Origin: Flavobacterium sp. JAS
Lineage (GTDB): Bacteria; Bacteroidota; Bacteroidia; Flavobacteriales; Flavobacteriaceae
Reading direction: 5' to 3'
Assembly: GCF_020991455.1 (NCBI RefSeq)
Contig: NZ_JAJMOX010000001.1
Span: forward strand, 310,001-374,000
Length of the DNA: 64,000 bases
Shown piece after piece: positions 36,659-45,933 of this stretch. The position numbers and the translations under genes are program-made. The notes under the pieces are model-generated. The model was not told where the DNA came from and ran no database searches. It worked only from the letters and a program-made list of their open reading frames with translations. The stretch's first letter is position 1, and every line of letters starts with the position of its first letter.

Positions 36659-38413
36659 ATGAAAAAAATTATTATAATAGTACAGTTACTAGTTTCGATT
36701 GCAACTTTCGGACAAGGTTTTTTACATAGAGACGGACAAAAGATTGTTGACGGAAACGGAAAAAATATAATATTAAGAGGTTTAGGATTAGGAGGATGGA
36801 TGGTGCAGGAAGGTTACATGATGCAAACTCAGCCTTTTGCAAGTCCGCAATATGTAATCAAGCAAAAAATTCAGGACGTTGTTGGAGAACAAGGAACAAA
36901 AGAGTTTTATGCCGCTTATAAAGCAAACGGAATTACGAAACGGGATATTGATTCATTAGCAAAATGGGGATTCAATTCCATTCGTTTGCCAATGCATTAC
37001 AATTTATACACACCCGCAATTGAACAGGAAAAAAATGGTGAAATCACTTGGATAGAAGAAGGTTTTGCCATGACTGATAATTTAGTGAAATGGTGTGCCG
37101 AAAACAAAATCTATCTTATTCTTGATTTGCACGCAGCGCCTGGAGGACAAGGAAACGATGCAGCAATCTCTGATTATGATACTACAAAACCATCATTATG
37201 GCAAAGTGAAGCCAATCAGAAAAAAATGATTGCTTTATGGAAAAAACTGGCTTCTCGTTACAGAGATAATCAATGGATTGGAGCTTACGACATTATCAAT
37301 GAACCAAACTGGAATTTTACCGGAACCAATAAAAACGGTTGCGACGAAAACTCAAACGGGCCTTTGAGAGATTTGATGGTTCAGGTAACAAAAGCGATTC
37401 GTGAAGTTGATACCAACCATTTAATTTTTATTGAAGGAAATTGCTGGGGAAATAATTACAACGGAATTTTCCCTTTATGGGATGAAAATATGGCGTTAAG
37501 TTTTCATAAATACTGGAACTACAACACTACAGCTTCTATCCAAAAAATATTGGATTATAGACAACAATACAATGTTCCAATTTGGTTGGGAGAAAGTGGA
37601 GAAAACTCTAATGTTTGGTTCAAAGACGCATTGACTTTAGTAGAAAACAATAATATTGGGTGGGCTTTTTGGCCAATGAAAAAAATCGAAAATATTGCCG
37701 GAGTAACTTCAGTAACCAAAATTCCGGAATACGATGTTTTACTGAAGTACTGGAAAGATGGCGGTCAAAAACCAAGTGCTGATTTTGCCAAGAAAACACT
37801 AATGAAAATGGCAGATAATTACAAAATGGAAAACGTAACCGTTAAACCGGATGTAATCGATGCAATGTTTAGACAAGTGCAAACCAATGATACAAAACCT
37901 TATAAGAAACATGCAATTCCGGGAAAAATTGCGGCAACTCAATATGATTTAGGAACAAATGAACATGCATATTCAGATAAGGATTTTATAAACTACAGAG
38001 TAGAAACTGGCAATTTTGACCAATGGAACAAAGGAAATACCATGAGAAATGATGGTGTTGATATCTTACCATGTAAAGATGCGGGATCAAACGGTTATCA
38101 GGTTTCATTTATAGAAGATGGCGAATGGCTTCAGTTTACAACTCAGGTTGCAAAACAAAAAGCATACAAAGTTGCGATTCGTTATTCAAGTGAAAACTCA
38201 GAAGGAAAACTTCATTTAGAAACAGAAAACGGTAAAAAATCAGAAACGATCACACTTCCGGCAACTGGAGGAAATGATAAGTTCAAAACAGTTGTTTTAT
38301 CAGGAGTAGAGCTAAATTCAGGAACAAGTAAAATTAAAGTAGTTTTTGAAAAAGGAGGCTTTAATCTAAATTATTTAGATTTTTCTGAAACTAAAAAAAT
38401 AAATAAAAAATAG
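36659..38413 (+). CDS. GH5 glycoside hydrolase with C-terminal CBM6
   Basis: 584 aa with a signal peptide (ending IATFGQ). The GH5 barrel covers about 20-370, with acid/base Glu215 (YDIINEPNW) and nucleophile Glu312 (IWLGESGEN). The start FLHRDGQKIVDGNGKNIILRG is typical of exo-beta-1,3-glucanase-like and related GH5 subfamilies. Residues about 445-578 form a CBM6 beta-sandwich (NDGVDILPCKDAGSNGYQVSFIEDGEWLQF ... GGFNLNYLDF), which usually binds beta-glucan or xylan. No type IX C-terminal signal is seen. It lies 38 bases after GH30 copy C. The mix of GH5 and GH30 suggests a branched beta-1,3/1,6-glucan (inference). Confidence 0.9.
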   Translation: MKKIIIIVQLLVSIATFGQGFLHRDGQKIVDGNGKNIILRGLGLGGWMVQEGYMMQTQPFASPQYVIKQKIQDVVGEQGTKEFYAAYKANGITKRDIDSLAKWGFNSIRLPMHYNLYTPAIEQEKNGEITWIEEGFAMTDNLVKWCAENKIYLILDLHAAPGGQGNDAAISDYDTTKPSLWQSEANQKKMIALWKKLASRYRDNQWIGAYDIINEPNWNFTGTNKNGCDENSNGPLRDLMVQVTKAIREVDTNHLIFIEGNCWGNNYNGIFPLWDENMALSFHKYWNYNTTASIQKILDYRQQYNVPIWLGESGENSNVWFKDALTLVENNNIGWAFWPMKKIENIAGVTSVTKIPEYDVLLKYWKDGGQKPSADFAKKTLMKMADNYKMENVTVKPDVIDAMFRQVQTNDTKPYKKHAIPGKIAATQYDLGTNEHAYSDKDFINYRVETGNFDQWNKGNTMRNDGVDILPCKDAGSNGYQVSFIEDGEWLQFTTQVAKQKAYKVAIRYSSENSEGKLHLETENGKKSETITLPATGGNDKFKTVVLSGVELNSGTSKIKVVFEKGGFNLNYLDFSETKKINKK

Positions 38414-38438
38414 TAAACATCGTTGTTGTTCGAATGCA

Positions 38439-38463
38439 TAGTGTAGTCCCTACGGGCAATGTC
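38439..38463. repeat. Fragment resembling the inner arm of the 9207-9370 repeat
   Basis: TAGTGTAGTCCCTACGGGCAA matches the GTAGTCCCTAACGGGACAA arm at 9298-9316 with small changes. It appears to be a solo arm of the same intergenic family. Confidence 0.45.
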
Positions 38464-38519
38464 ATTAAGTTAAGCTTTTTTAAACTATAATTTTTCTCGC
38501 AAAGCTTAAACACAATATT

Positions 38520-38617
38520 GTCATTTCGACGGAGGAGAAATCTCCGCGAGAAGCTCGACAAAGATTGGATTTTCGTTGCGGAGTTACTTGCGGAGATTTC
38601 TCCTCCGTCGAAATGAC
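38520..38617. repeat. Perfect 28-bp inverted repeat with a 42-base centre
   Basis: The arms at 38520-38547 and 38590-38617 are exact complements (they begin GTCATTTCGACGGAGGAG). The centre contains AGAAGCTCGACAAAG. The unit fills the 315-base gap between the GH5 and phosphatase-fold genes, which otherwise holds only AT-rich DNA. A partial copy occurs at 2647-2676, so this is an interspersed element and not a simple terminator: no T run follows. Confidence 0.92.
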
Positions 38618-38728
38618 AGAACCTTTGTGGCTTTTGCAAGGCAACAACATAATTAACATAAGTTTTAAATTGATTTTTTTCAGTAAAGCCTTTGAAACAT
38701 TAGCTTTACCAGAACAAAATTTTTTAAC

Positions 38729-39568
38729 ATGAAAAAGATAAATACAATTATTTTAGTGGTAATGCTGCTTTTGGTAAGCAGTTCGTTTTATGGTCAAAAT
38801 TTAAAAATTATGACCTACAATATTCGTTTAGATGTTGCATCTGACGGAGATAATGCATGGCCAAATCGGAAAGATTATTTTACTTCTCAAATACAATTTT
38901 ATAGTCCGGATATTTTTGGAGTTCAGGAAGCAACTCCTAATCAGGTTATTGATATAGCCTCGGCTTTGCCAAAATACAATAGGTTTGGAATTGGAAGAGA
39001 AGAGAAAGGAACAGGAGAAGCCTGTACGATTTATTATAAAAAAGACCGTTTTCAGGTGCAGGAATCTAATACATTTTGGCTGTCAGAAACACCAAATAAA
39101 GTTTCAAGAGGTTGGGATGCAGCTTGTAATAGGGTTTGTACTTATGGACTTTTTAAAGATTTAAAAACAAAAAAAACGTTTTGGGTTTTTAATTTACATC
39201 TTGATCACATGGGGGAAGTGGCCAGAGTTAAAGGAGTAGAATTGGTGCTTTCGAAAATAGCAGAAATAAATACCAAAAAATACCCAGTTTTTTTAATGGG
39301 AGATTTTAACTCGGAACCAGAAACAAAACAAATTGTAGAAATTAAAAAAGTAATGGATGATACCAGAGATGTTTCAATAGAAAAACCTTTTGGACCATCA
39401 GGAACATTCAATGATTTTGAGCACAATAAACCAGTAACGTTATTAATAGATTATATTTTTATTTCTAAAAATAGCGGACTAAAAATTCAAAAACACGCAG
39501 TATTAAGTGATTCTAAAGATTTAAGATATCCGTCAGATCATTTACCTGTCTTAATAGAAATAGATTAA
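38729..39568 (+). CDS. Exported endonuclease/exonuclease/phosphatase (EEP) fold protein
   Basis: 279 aa with a signal peptide (ending SSSFYGQ). The EEP active site is complete: TYNIRLD (about 29-35), Glu67 in FGVQEA, HLDHMGEVAR (about 157-166), GDFNSEP, and the closing SDHLPVLIEI. This metal-dependent phosphodiesterase fold includes nucleases, sphingomyelinase-like and inositol-phosphate enzymes. An exported member inside a glycan locus more likely acts on a phosphodiester in the substrate or a lipid than on DNA, but this is not proven. It is one base upstream of GH30 copy D, so the two are translationally close. Confidence 0.88.
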   Translation: MKKINTIILVVMLLLVSSSFYGQNLKIMTYNIRLDVASDGDNAWPNRKDYFTSQIQFYSPDIFGVQEATPNQVIDIASALPKYNRFGIGREEKGTGEACTIYYKKDRFQVQESNTFWLSETPNKVSRGWDAACNRVCTYGLFKDLKTKKTFWVFNLHLDHMGEVARVKGVELVLSKIAEINTKKYPVFLMGDFNSEPETKQIVEIKKVMDDTRDVSIEKPFGPSGTFNDFEHNKPVTLLIDYIFISKNSGLKIQKHAVLSDSKDLRYPSDHLPVLIEID

Positions 39569-39569
39569 A

Positions 39570-40994
39570 ATGAAAAACATCAACAAAAAACTTCAAATTT
39601 TACTTTTACTGCCACTTATTGCAGTTCAAATAAAATGCGGAACTTCAAAAAATTCAGTTGCCACTTCTGGTAAAGCCGAAGCTTGGATTACGACAACCGA
39701 TGAAACATCAAAATTGCAAAAGCAAAATGATTTGGTTTTTAATTCAGAAACGAATTCAAATCAAACAATTTTGGTTGACGCTTCTCAAAAATTTCAAACC
39801 ATCGAAGGTTTCGGATTTTCTTTAACGGGAGGAAGCGCTCAGGCAATCATGAAACTGGATAAAGCAAAGAAAGAAGCATTGCTTCAGGAATTGTTCACTA
39901 GAAATAATGATGCAATTGGTTTGAGTTATTTAAGAATTAGCATTGGAGCTTCTGATTTGAATGAAAAAGTTTTTTCGTATGATGATATGCCCGAAGGACA
40001 AACGGATTTAAAACTGGAACATTTTAATCTTGGTCCGGATTTAAATGATGTCGTGCCGCTTTTAAAAGAAATTTTGGCAATAAATCCAAACATCAAAATT
40101 ATGGGTTCTCCTTGGTCACCACCAGTTTGGATGAAAGATAACGGAAGCTCAAAAGGCGGAAGTTTACAGCCAAAATACTATCAGGTTTATGCTGAGTATT
40201 TTGTGAAATATATTCAGGCAATGAAAGCGCAGGGAATTGTAATTGATGCAATAACACCTCAAAACGAACCATTGCATCCGGGGAATAATCCGAGTTTATT
40301 AATGCTTGCTGAACAACAGGCAGATTTCATTGGAAATAATTTAGGTCCCGCTTTCGCGAAAGCAAAAATTAAAACCAAAATCGTAGTTTACGACCACAAT
40401 TGTAATAAACCTGAATATCCTTTGACGATTTTAAAAGATGCAAAAGCATTGCCATTTGTAGCAGGTTCGGCGTTTCATTTATACGAAGGAGATATCAGCG
40501 CTTTGTCTAAAGTTCACGACGCATATCCAAAGAAAGATTTATATTTTACAGAGCAATATACAGGATCAGGAAGCAGTTTTGAATCTGATTTGAAATGGAG
40601 CGTAAAAAATGTAGTAATTGGTTCGATGCGTAACTGGAGTGTAAACGCATTATCATGGGGATTGGCAAATGATGAATATTACAAACCCTTTACGCCAGGC
40701 GGATGTTCTACATGCAAAGGCGCATTAATGATCGATCAGGCTCAGAATATCAAAAGAGAAGTTGGTTATTATATTATAGGTCACGCTTCAAAATTTGTTC
40801 CGGAAGGATCTGTAAGAATTGGTAGTAATATTAGTAATAACTTATACAATGTTGCGTTTAAAACTCCTTCAGGGCAAATTGTTCTAATTGTAGAAAATGA
40901 TGGAACTTCAACAGAATCATTCAATATTAAATACAATCAAAAACAAATTTCAACTACTTTAAACGCTGGTGCAGTTACAACTTACGTTTGGTAA
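39570..40994 (+). CDS. GH30 glycoside hydrolase, copy D (lipoprotein)
   Basis: 474 aa, the partner of copy C. The leader ends with a lipobox (IAVQIKC, Cys23), without the proline linker of C. The acid/base is Glu233 (ITPQNEP) and the nucleophile Glu328 (LYFTEQY). The shared features with C are GFGFSLTGGSAQAI, SAFHLYEGDISAL, GSMRNWSVNAL and the Cys motif GGCSTCKGA. The active-site segment is SPWSPPVWMK, where C has TPWSAPLWMK. It begins one base after the EEP gene. It is followed by a 98-base gap with a hairpin (AATCGCCA 41013-41020 / TGGCGATT 41051-41058) before the GH3 gene. Confidence 0.93.
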   Translation: MKNINKKLQILLLLPLIAVQIKCGTSKNSVATSGKAEAWITTTDETSKLQKQNDLVFNSETNSNQTILVDASQKFQTIEGFGFSLTGGSAQAIMKLDKAKKEALLQELFTRNNDAIGLSYLRISIGASDLNEKVFSYDDMPEGQTDLKLEHFNLGPDLNDVVPLLKEILAINPNIKIMGSPWSPPVWMKDNGSSKGGSLQPKYYQVYAEYFVKYIQAMKAQGIVIDAITPQNEPLHPGNNPSLLMLAEQQADFIGNNLGPAFAKAKIKTKIVVYDHNCNKPEYPLTILKDAKALPFVAGSAFHLYEGDISALSKVHDAYPKKDLYFTEQYTGSGSSFESDLKWSVKNVVIGSMRNWSVNALSWGLANDEYYKPFTPGGCSTCKGALMIDQAQNIKREVGYYIIGHASKFVPEGSVRIGSNISNNLYNVAFKTPSGQIVLIVENDGTSTESFNIKYNQKQISTTLNAGAVTTYVW

Positions 40995-41092
40995 TCAAAA
41001 TTAAATTAATGAAATCGCCATGATTCCAGATCATATACCGGAATGAAGAATGGCGATTCCATATTCCATTAAAGAATAGATATTAAATAAGT

Positions 41093-43318
41093 ATGAAAAA
41101 ATTAACCACATTTACCTTGTTGATGGTATCGTTTTTTGCGGTCGCACAACAAGAAACGATCGATCAGAAAGTAAATGCTTTATTGAAAAAAATGACTATT
41201 GAAGAAAAAATAGGTCAGCTTAATCAATACACTGGCGATAATTCTGCAACGGGACCAATCACCATAAACCCAAACAAACAAGCCGAAATAAAAGCAGGTT
41301 TAGTAGGTTCGATGCTTAATATTATCGGAACAAAATATACCAGACAATATCAGGAATTGGCAATGCAATCCCGTTTAAAAATTCCGTTGTTATTTGGTCA
41401 GGATGTCATTCACGGATACAAAACAACATTTCCAATCCCGTTAGCCGAAGCTGCAAGTTGGGATTTAGCTGCAATTGAATTGGCAGCAAGAGTTGCGGCT
41501 ACAGAAGCATCTGCAAGCGGAATACACTGGACATTTGCACCAATGGTTGATATTGGTCGTGATCCACGTTGGGGACGAGTAATGGAAGGTGCCGGAGAAG
41601 ATACTTACTTAGGTTCTAAAATTGCTTATGCGAGAGTAAAAGGATTCCAAGGAAATAAATTGGGTGATTTAAACTCGGTTATGGCATGCGTAAAACACTT
41701 TGCAGCTTATGGTGCAGGAGTTGGTGGAAGAGATTATAACTCCGTAGATATGAGCGAGCGCATGTTGCTTGAGACTTATTTACCTCCGTTTAAAGCAGCT
41801 CTTGATGCTGGTGCAGCAACTTTTATGAATTCATTTAATGATTTAAATGGAATTCCTGCAACAGCAAATGTACACTTACAACGTGATATCTTAAAAGGAA
41901 AATGGAACTTTCAGGGATTCGTAGTTTCTGACTGGGGTTCTATTGGAGAAATGGTAGCACACGGTTATTCAAAAGATCTTAAAGCCGCTGCACTTTCTGC
42001 GATTACAGCCGGAAGTGATATGGATATGGAAAGTAATGCCTATCGTTACAATCTTGCCGAGTTGGTAAAAGAAGGTAAAGTTTCTATCGATTTAATTGAT
42101 GATGCGGTAAAACGTATTCTTCGTAAGAAATTTGAATTAGGATTATTTGATGATCCTTACAGATATTCAGATGAAAAAAGAGCTGAAAAAGCTTTGAGCA
42201 ATCCTGAAAACAGAAAAGCAGCACTTGAAGTGGCGCAAAAAAGTATTGTTTTATTGAAGAATGACAATCAAACATTACCAATTTCTAAAAGTGTAAAAAC
42301 AATTGCATTTATTGGACCAATGGTAAAAGAATATAAAGCCAATATGGGATTCTGGTCAGTAGAATTACCGGATGTTAATTATGATAAATGGGTAGTTTCG
42401 CAATGGGATGGTTTACAAAATAAAGTAGGCAAAAATACTAAATTGCTTTACGCAAAAGGTTGCGAAGTAGACGGAGATAACAAAGACGGATTTGCCGAAG
42501 CAGTTGCAACCGCAAAACAAGCTGATGTTGTTATTTTGAGTATTGGCGAAAGACGTGATATGAGCGGTGAGGCAAAAAGCCGTAGTGATCTTGGTTTACC
42601 GGGCGTTCAGGAAGATTTAGTAAAAGCAATTCAGGCAACAGGAAAACCGGTTGTAGTTTTGATAAATGCAGGAAGACCTCTTGTTTTTAATTGGACAGCA
42701 GACAACGTTCCGGCAATTGTTTATACTTGGTGGTTAGGAACTGAGGCAGGAAATGCGATTGCAAATGTTTTATTTGGAGATTATAATCCTTCAGGAAAAT
42801 TGCCAATGACATTCCCGAGAGAAGTTGGGCAAGTGCCTATTTATTACAACCATTTCAGTACAGGAAGACCTGCAAAAGATGAAAATCAAACCAATTATGT
42901 TTCAGCTTATATCGATTTAAAAAACTCACCTAAATATCCTTTCGGATACGGATTGAGTTATACACAATTCAATTATGCTGATTTGAAATTATCTTCGACT
43001 AAAATAAAAAGCAACGAAACCATTAAAGTTTCATTTCAATTATCAAACGTTGGAAAACTTGCGGGCGAAGAAGTAGTGCAATTGTATTTGAAAGATAAAT
43101 TTGGTTCAGTAGTAAGACCTGTCTTAGAATTAAGAGATTTCCAAAAAGTAAAATTAAATGCAGGAGAATCTAAAACGATCGAATTTACAATTGACAAAGA
43201 GAAACTTTCATTCTATAATGATAAATTAGAATGGACAGCTGAACCGGGCGATTTCGAATTAATGATCGGAACTTCGTCAGCAGATATTAAATTAAGATCA
43301 AACTTTGAATTACTATAA
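41093..43318 (+). CDS. GH3 beta-glucosidase (BglX-like)
   Basis: 741 aa. The signal peptide (ending FFAVAQ) without a lipobox suggests a periplasmic enzyme that turns imported oligosaccharides into glucose, the usual last step of such loci. The GH3 N-domain (about 30-370) has the nucleophile Asp280 in GFVVSDWGSIGEM and the substrate motif KHFAAYGAGVGGRDYN (about 201-216). The C-domain (about 385-610) includes LSIGERRDMSGEAKSRSDL and YTWWLGTEAGNAIANVLFG. A fibronectin-III-like domain closes the protein (about 640-735). It closes the locus and is followed by a strong terminator at 43349-43382. Confidence 0.95.
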   Translation: MKKLTTFTLLMVSFFAVAQQETIDQKVNALLKKMTIEEKIGQLNQYTGDNSATGPITINPNKQAEIKAGLVGSMLNIIGTKYTRQYQELAMQSRLKIPLLFGQDVIHGYKTTFPIPLAEAASWDLAAIELAARVAATEASASGIHWTFAPMVDIGRDPRWGRVMEGAGEDTYLGSKIAYARVKGFQGNKLGDLNSVMACVKHFAAYGAGVGGRDYNSVDMSERMLLETYLPPFKAALDAGAATFMNSFNDLNGIPATANVHLQRDILKGKWNFQGFVVSDWGSIGEMVAHGYSKDLKAAALSAITAGSDMDMESNAYRYNLAELVKEGKVSIDLIDDAVKRILRKKFELGLFDDPYRYSDEKRAEKALSNPENRKAALEVAQKSIVLLKNDNQTLPISKSVKTIAFIGPMVKEYKANMGFWSVELPDVNYDKWVVSQWDGLQNKVGKNTKLLYAKGCEVDGDNKDGFAEAVATAKQADVVILSIGERRDMSGEAKSRSDLGLPGVQEDLVKAIQATGKPVVVLINAGRPLVFNWTADNVPAIVYTWWLGTEAGNAIANVLFGDYNPSGKLPMTFPREVGQVPIYYNHFSTGRPAKDENQTNYVSAYIDLKNSPKYPFGYGLSYTQFNYADLKLSSTKIKSNETIKVSFQLSNVGKLAGEEVVQLYLKDKFGSVVRPVLELRDFQKVKLNAGESKTIEFTIDKEKLSFYNDKLEWTAEPGDFELMIGTSSADIKLRSNFELL

Positions 43319-43348
43319 AATTACAATCTCCAAAAACTGTAATTAACC

Positions 43349-43382
43349 AAAAAAGCGGAATCGTAAGACTCCGCTTTTTTTA
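43349..43382 (+). terminator. Terminator of the PUL
   Basis: AAAAAGCGGA pairs with TCCGCTTTTT around an 11-base loop and continues into a T run. Confidence 0.85.
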
Positions 43383-43430
43383 TATTAAAGCCAATATGAT
43401 TTAACTTTATTAATTAAGCTTTTAAAAAAT

Positions 43431-43542
43431 AAAATCCGTTTTTATCTGCGTTTTTACGAAGTAAATCTGTTTTATCAGCGTTAAAATTAGACGCTGATTT
43501 ACTGATTCGCTAAAGCGAAAACGCGGATAAAAACGGATTTTT
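43431..43542. repeat. Long imperfect inverted repeat (112 bp)
   Basis: AAAATCCGTTTTTATCTGCG at 43431-43450 pairs with CGCGGATAAAAACGGATTTT near 43522-43541. TCAGCG/CGCTGA closes the inner part around TTAAAATTAGA. It is noncoding and lies between two convergent genes. Confidence 0.8.
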
Positions 43543-43550
43543 CTAATTAC

Positions 43551-43613
43551 TCCGCTGGAGCTAATTGAACGAACGTTGTTGAATTGGCTATAAATATTGC
43601 GCTCCTCCGGAGC
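43551..43613. repeat. GC-containing inverted repeat next to the 43431 element
   Basis: TCCGCTGGAGC at 43551-43561 and GCTCCTCCGGAGC at 43601-43613 are partly complementary across a 39-base AT-rich centre. It resembles the short interspersed palindromes of this genus. Confidence 0.55.
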
Positions 43614-43615
43614 TT

Positions 43616-45637
43616 TTAATTAAAATGCTTTTTGAAATTGAATTTTAGTTTATTTAGAATACCTTCTTCAATAATATCAACTCCAATTCCAAAATTACTG
43701 TCTGCAACTTCATGATGTGCAGTTCTGAAATCTTCAAAATCCTTCTCCGGAATTTCTAAGTTTATTAATGGTTTAAAATCAATAACGATAGTTCCTCCGT
43801 TTTTGGTAATTTTTTTACGACTCGTGTAATCAAAATACGGATTATTGATCGTGCTTTCCTGGATTGTAAATTTCTCCGCAACATCTATTTTTTGATCCGT
43901 CACAAGTTGGATTTCAAATCGCTCGCTGTCAAAATTATGCCAGAAAGTAATGTCTTTATGCATAAAATCCCTAGCGCTGTTTTTGACAATATTTCCATCA
44001 AAATACATTAAAAAACGGTTGTTTTTACCATCTGTATAATAAGGGTTTTCAATTGTTGTTTTGTATTCAATTATAAATTCATTCTGCTTTTTGTCATCAC
44101 TTACGATTTCAATTGCAGCATCTTTAAATATATTTCTAAGATCCGTTCCGTTTCTGTCATTGACATAGTTTAGCGTATGAAAAAAGAAATTATTCCAACT
44201 GTCAATGATTTCTCTTTTATTCGTTTTCTTGAAATATTTACGCATATAATTTGCGCGATTTCCTTTGTATTTCGTTGTTAACTTTAGTTTACCAATATTG
44301 TTTTCTACAATAAGTTCTGATTTTTCATCAACAGCATAATAAGGAAAACGATGTGGCGGTTTAATTTGTAATTCCAGATTTGGTTTAACCTCCAGATAAT
44401 GCATAAAGAAGATAAAACCGCGATTTTCAATAAATCCAAATTCATCACGAAGAGTTGCATCTACAAAATAACTTTCATCTTTGTAATTAATCTTAACAAT
44501 TACATGATTAAAAGTCAGTAACGATGGCAAATAATATTTCATGTAGAAGTCCGTATTGAAATTGACCAAAATAATTGAAGAGTCAACGCCAATATAATCT
44601 AAAATCACCTTTAACAAAACAGATTTTGCCTTGCAATCACCCTGTTTGTTCTCATAAGTAATAGACGGTTCTTGAGGTTTATGACCGTTCATCTCATCTG
44701 CATTGTAAATATAGTTAATGTGATTTTGCACATATTCTATCGCAAATTGCAGCTGCTCATCTTTATTGTCAATTTTGTCAAGCTTTTCGATTAAGTCCGG
44801 CGCAAATTCCTTTAGAGAAGATTTCTCAAAAATAGCATCATAAATTGGAGCAATATAATTTGATAATTCTTTCCAATTATCATCTGTTGCAAAATCAATA
44901 AAGGGAGAAACCTCTCGATTCGAATCCACAAAATTGATAAAGTTGTCTTCTTCGATTACGTATTCTTCTCCTTTTTTCAAATAGTTGACTTCCGGTTCCA
45001 GAACATTTCCGTCTTCATCTCTAAAAAAAGTCTTTTTATAGGCAATTGTTCTTTCGCGATCGTTCTTAAAAGTAAACTTATATTTTCCGTAAGCCCAATA
45101 ACTGTCCGGACCTATCCAAACATATTTAGAGAACTCTTTGCGTAAAAAATCACGATCAGTAAAAACTTTAACTCTGGAATCCTCCATAATCAAAATATCA
45201 TAAAGACGAAGATCTTTTATCGTAATATTGACTTTCTTATTACTGCTAAGAACGCCGCCACCGCTTTGGTTTTCGCTGTCCAGAGTTTTGATTTTAGTGT
45301 CCGGAATTTTATCCACCAAAACACCATCTCTCAAAACGCTGATTCTGTGTATAAGATATGTTTCATTTTCTTCCAGAACAACATCTACTACAGATGCTCT
45401 TTCTAAATTCGCAGGTTCGTTTAGGGTATAAGCAAGACAAGCATATTCACTATTTTCAGTGTCACTTGTGTAATATATTTTATCTAAAAAATAACAATAA
45501 TCACGTCCCTCATCAGCTTGTTTTTGAGAGAATTCAGATTCTTTGATATATTCAATAAGTTGAGCATCATTAATATTGCTTGCCCAATGTTCCGGTTTTT
45601 GAATTTTATAATTTTCTGATTGAAGAGCTTGTTCCAT
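43616..45637 (-). CDS. DUF3857 / transglutaminase-like protein without signal peptide
   Basis: 673 aa with an N-terminal DUF3857-type beta domain (about 50-250) and a transglutaminase-like cysteine-protease fold (about 285-400) with a full triad: Cys335 (KQGDCKAKS), His378 (TFNHVIV) and Asp393 (YFVDATL). The C-terminal part is beta-rich (DUF2569/3858-like region, not resolved). Members of this family are normally exported, but this start (MEQALQSENYKIQ) has no hydrophobic segment, and no in-frame upstream extension with a leader is evident, so the product should be cytosolic. It is monocistronic. Function is unknown; peptide-bond cleavage or cross-linking is possible. Confidence 0.82.
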   Translation of the reverse strand: MEQALQSENYKIQKPEHWASNINDAQLIEYIKESEFSQKQADEGRDYCYFLDKIYYTSDTENSEYACLAYTLNEPANLERASVVDVVLEENETYLIHRISVLRDGVLVDKIPDTKIKTLDSENQSGGGVLSSNKKVNITIKDLRLYDILIMEDSRVKVFTDRDFLRKEFSKYVWIGPDSYWAYGKYKFTFKNDRERTIAYKKTFFRDEDGNVLEPEVNYLKKGEEYVIEEDNFINFVDSNREVSPFIDFATDDNWKELSNYIAPIYDAIFEKSSLKEFAPDLIEKLDKIDNKDEQLQFAIEYVQNHINYIYNADEMNGHKPQEPSITYENKQGDCKAKSVLLKVILDYIGVDSSIILVNFNTDFYMKYYLPSLLTFNHVIVKINYKDESYFVDATLRDEFGFIENRGFIFFMHYLEVKPNLELQIKPPHRFPYYAVDEKSELIVENNIGKLKLTTKYKGNRANYMRKYFKKTNKREIIDSWNNFFFHTLNYVNDRNGTDLRNIFKDAAIEIVSDDKKQNEFIIEYKTTIENPYYTDGKNNRFLMYFDGNIVKNSARDFMHKDITFWHNFDSERFEIQLVTDQKIDVAEKFTIQESTINNPYFDYTSRKKITKNGGTIVIDFKPLINLEIPEKDFEDFRTAHHEVADSNFGIGVDIIEEGILNKLKFNFKKHFN

Positions 45638-45933
45638 AGTAAGGCTTTTAATTGAAGTAGGTAAAATCTTTCGTATAAAACAAAAATATAGAATTTTGAC
45701 AATATCTAATAGTGGCAGATTGATTATTGAGATAAGTTCGGTTTTCTTACAATAAAGATTTTATTATCTGATTATATAGAAGTTTAATCTTAGATAATTT
45801 AATGAAATTCTGAAAGAATTGAGAAAGTTGTAAAGGGCAATAGTAGTAAAAACGCCAATAACTACGCAAAAGAGATTACAATTTTCGGAAAAGGAAAGAG
45901 ATTAAAATGTAGCAGTAAAATATAAAATCAGAA

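Noticed and set aside
38391..38639. 82-residue minus-strand frame between GH5 and the EEP gene
   Set aside because: It consists of the perfect inverted repeat and AT-rich spacer, with no protein-like composition.
32120..43318. Type IX secretion C-terminal signals on the PUL enzymes
   Set aside because: None of the enzymes ends with the usual type IX domain; they carry signal peptides or lipoboxes only.
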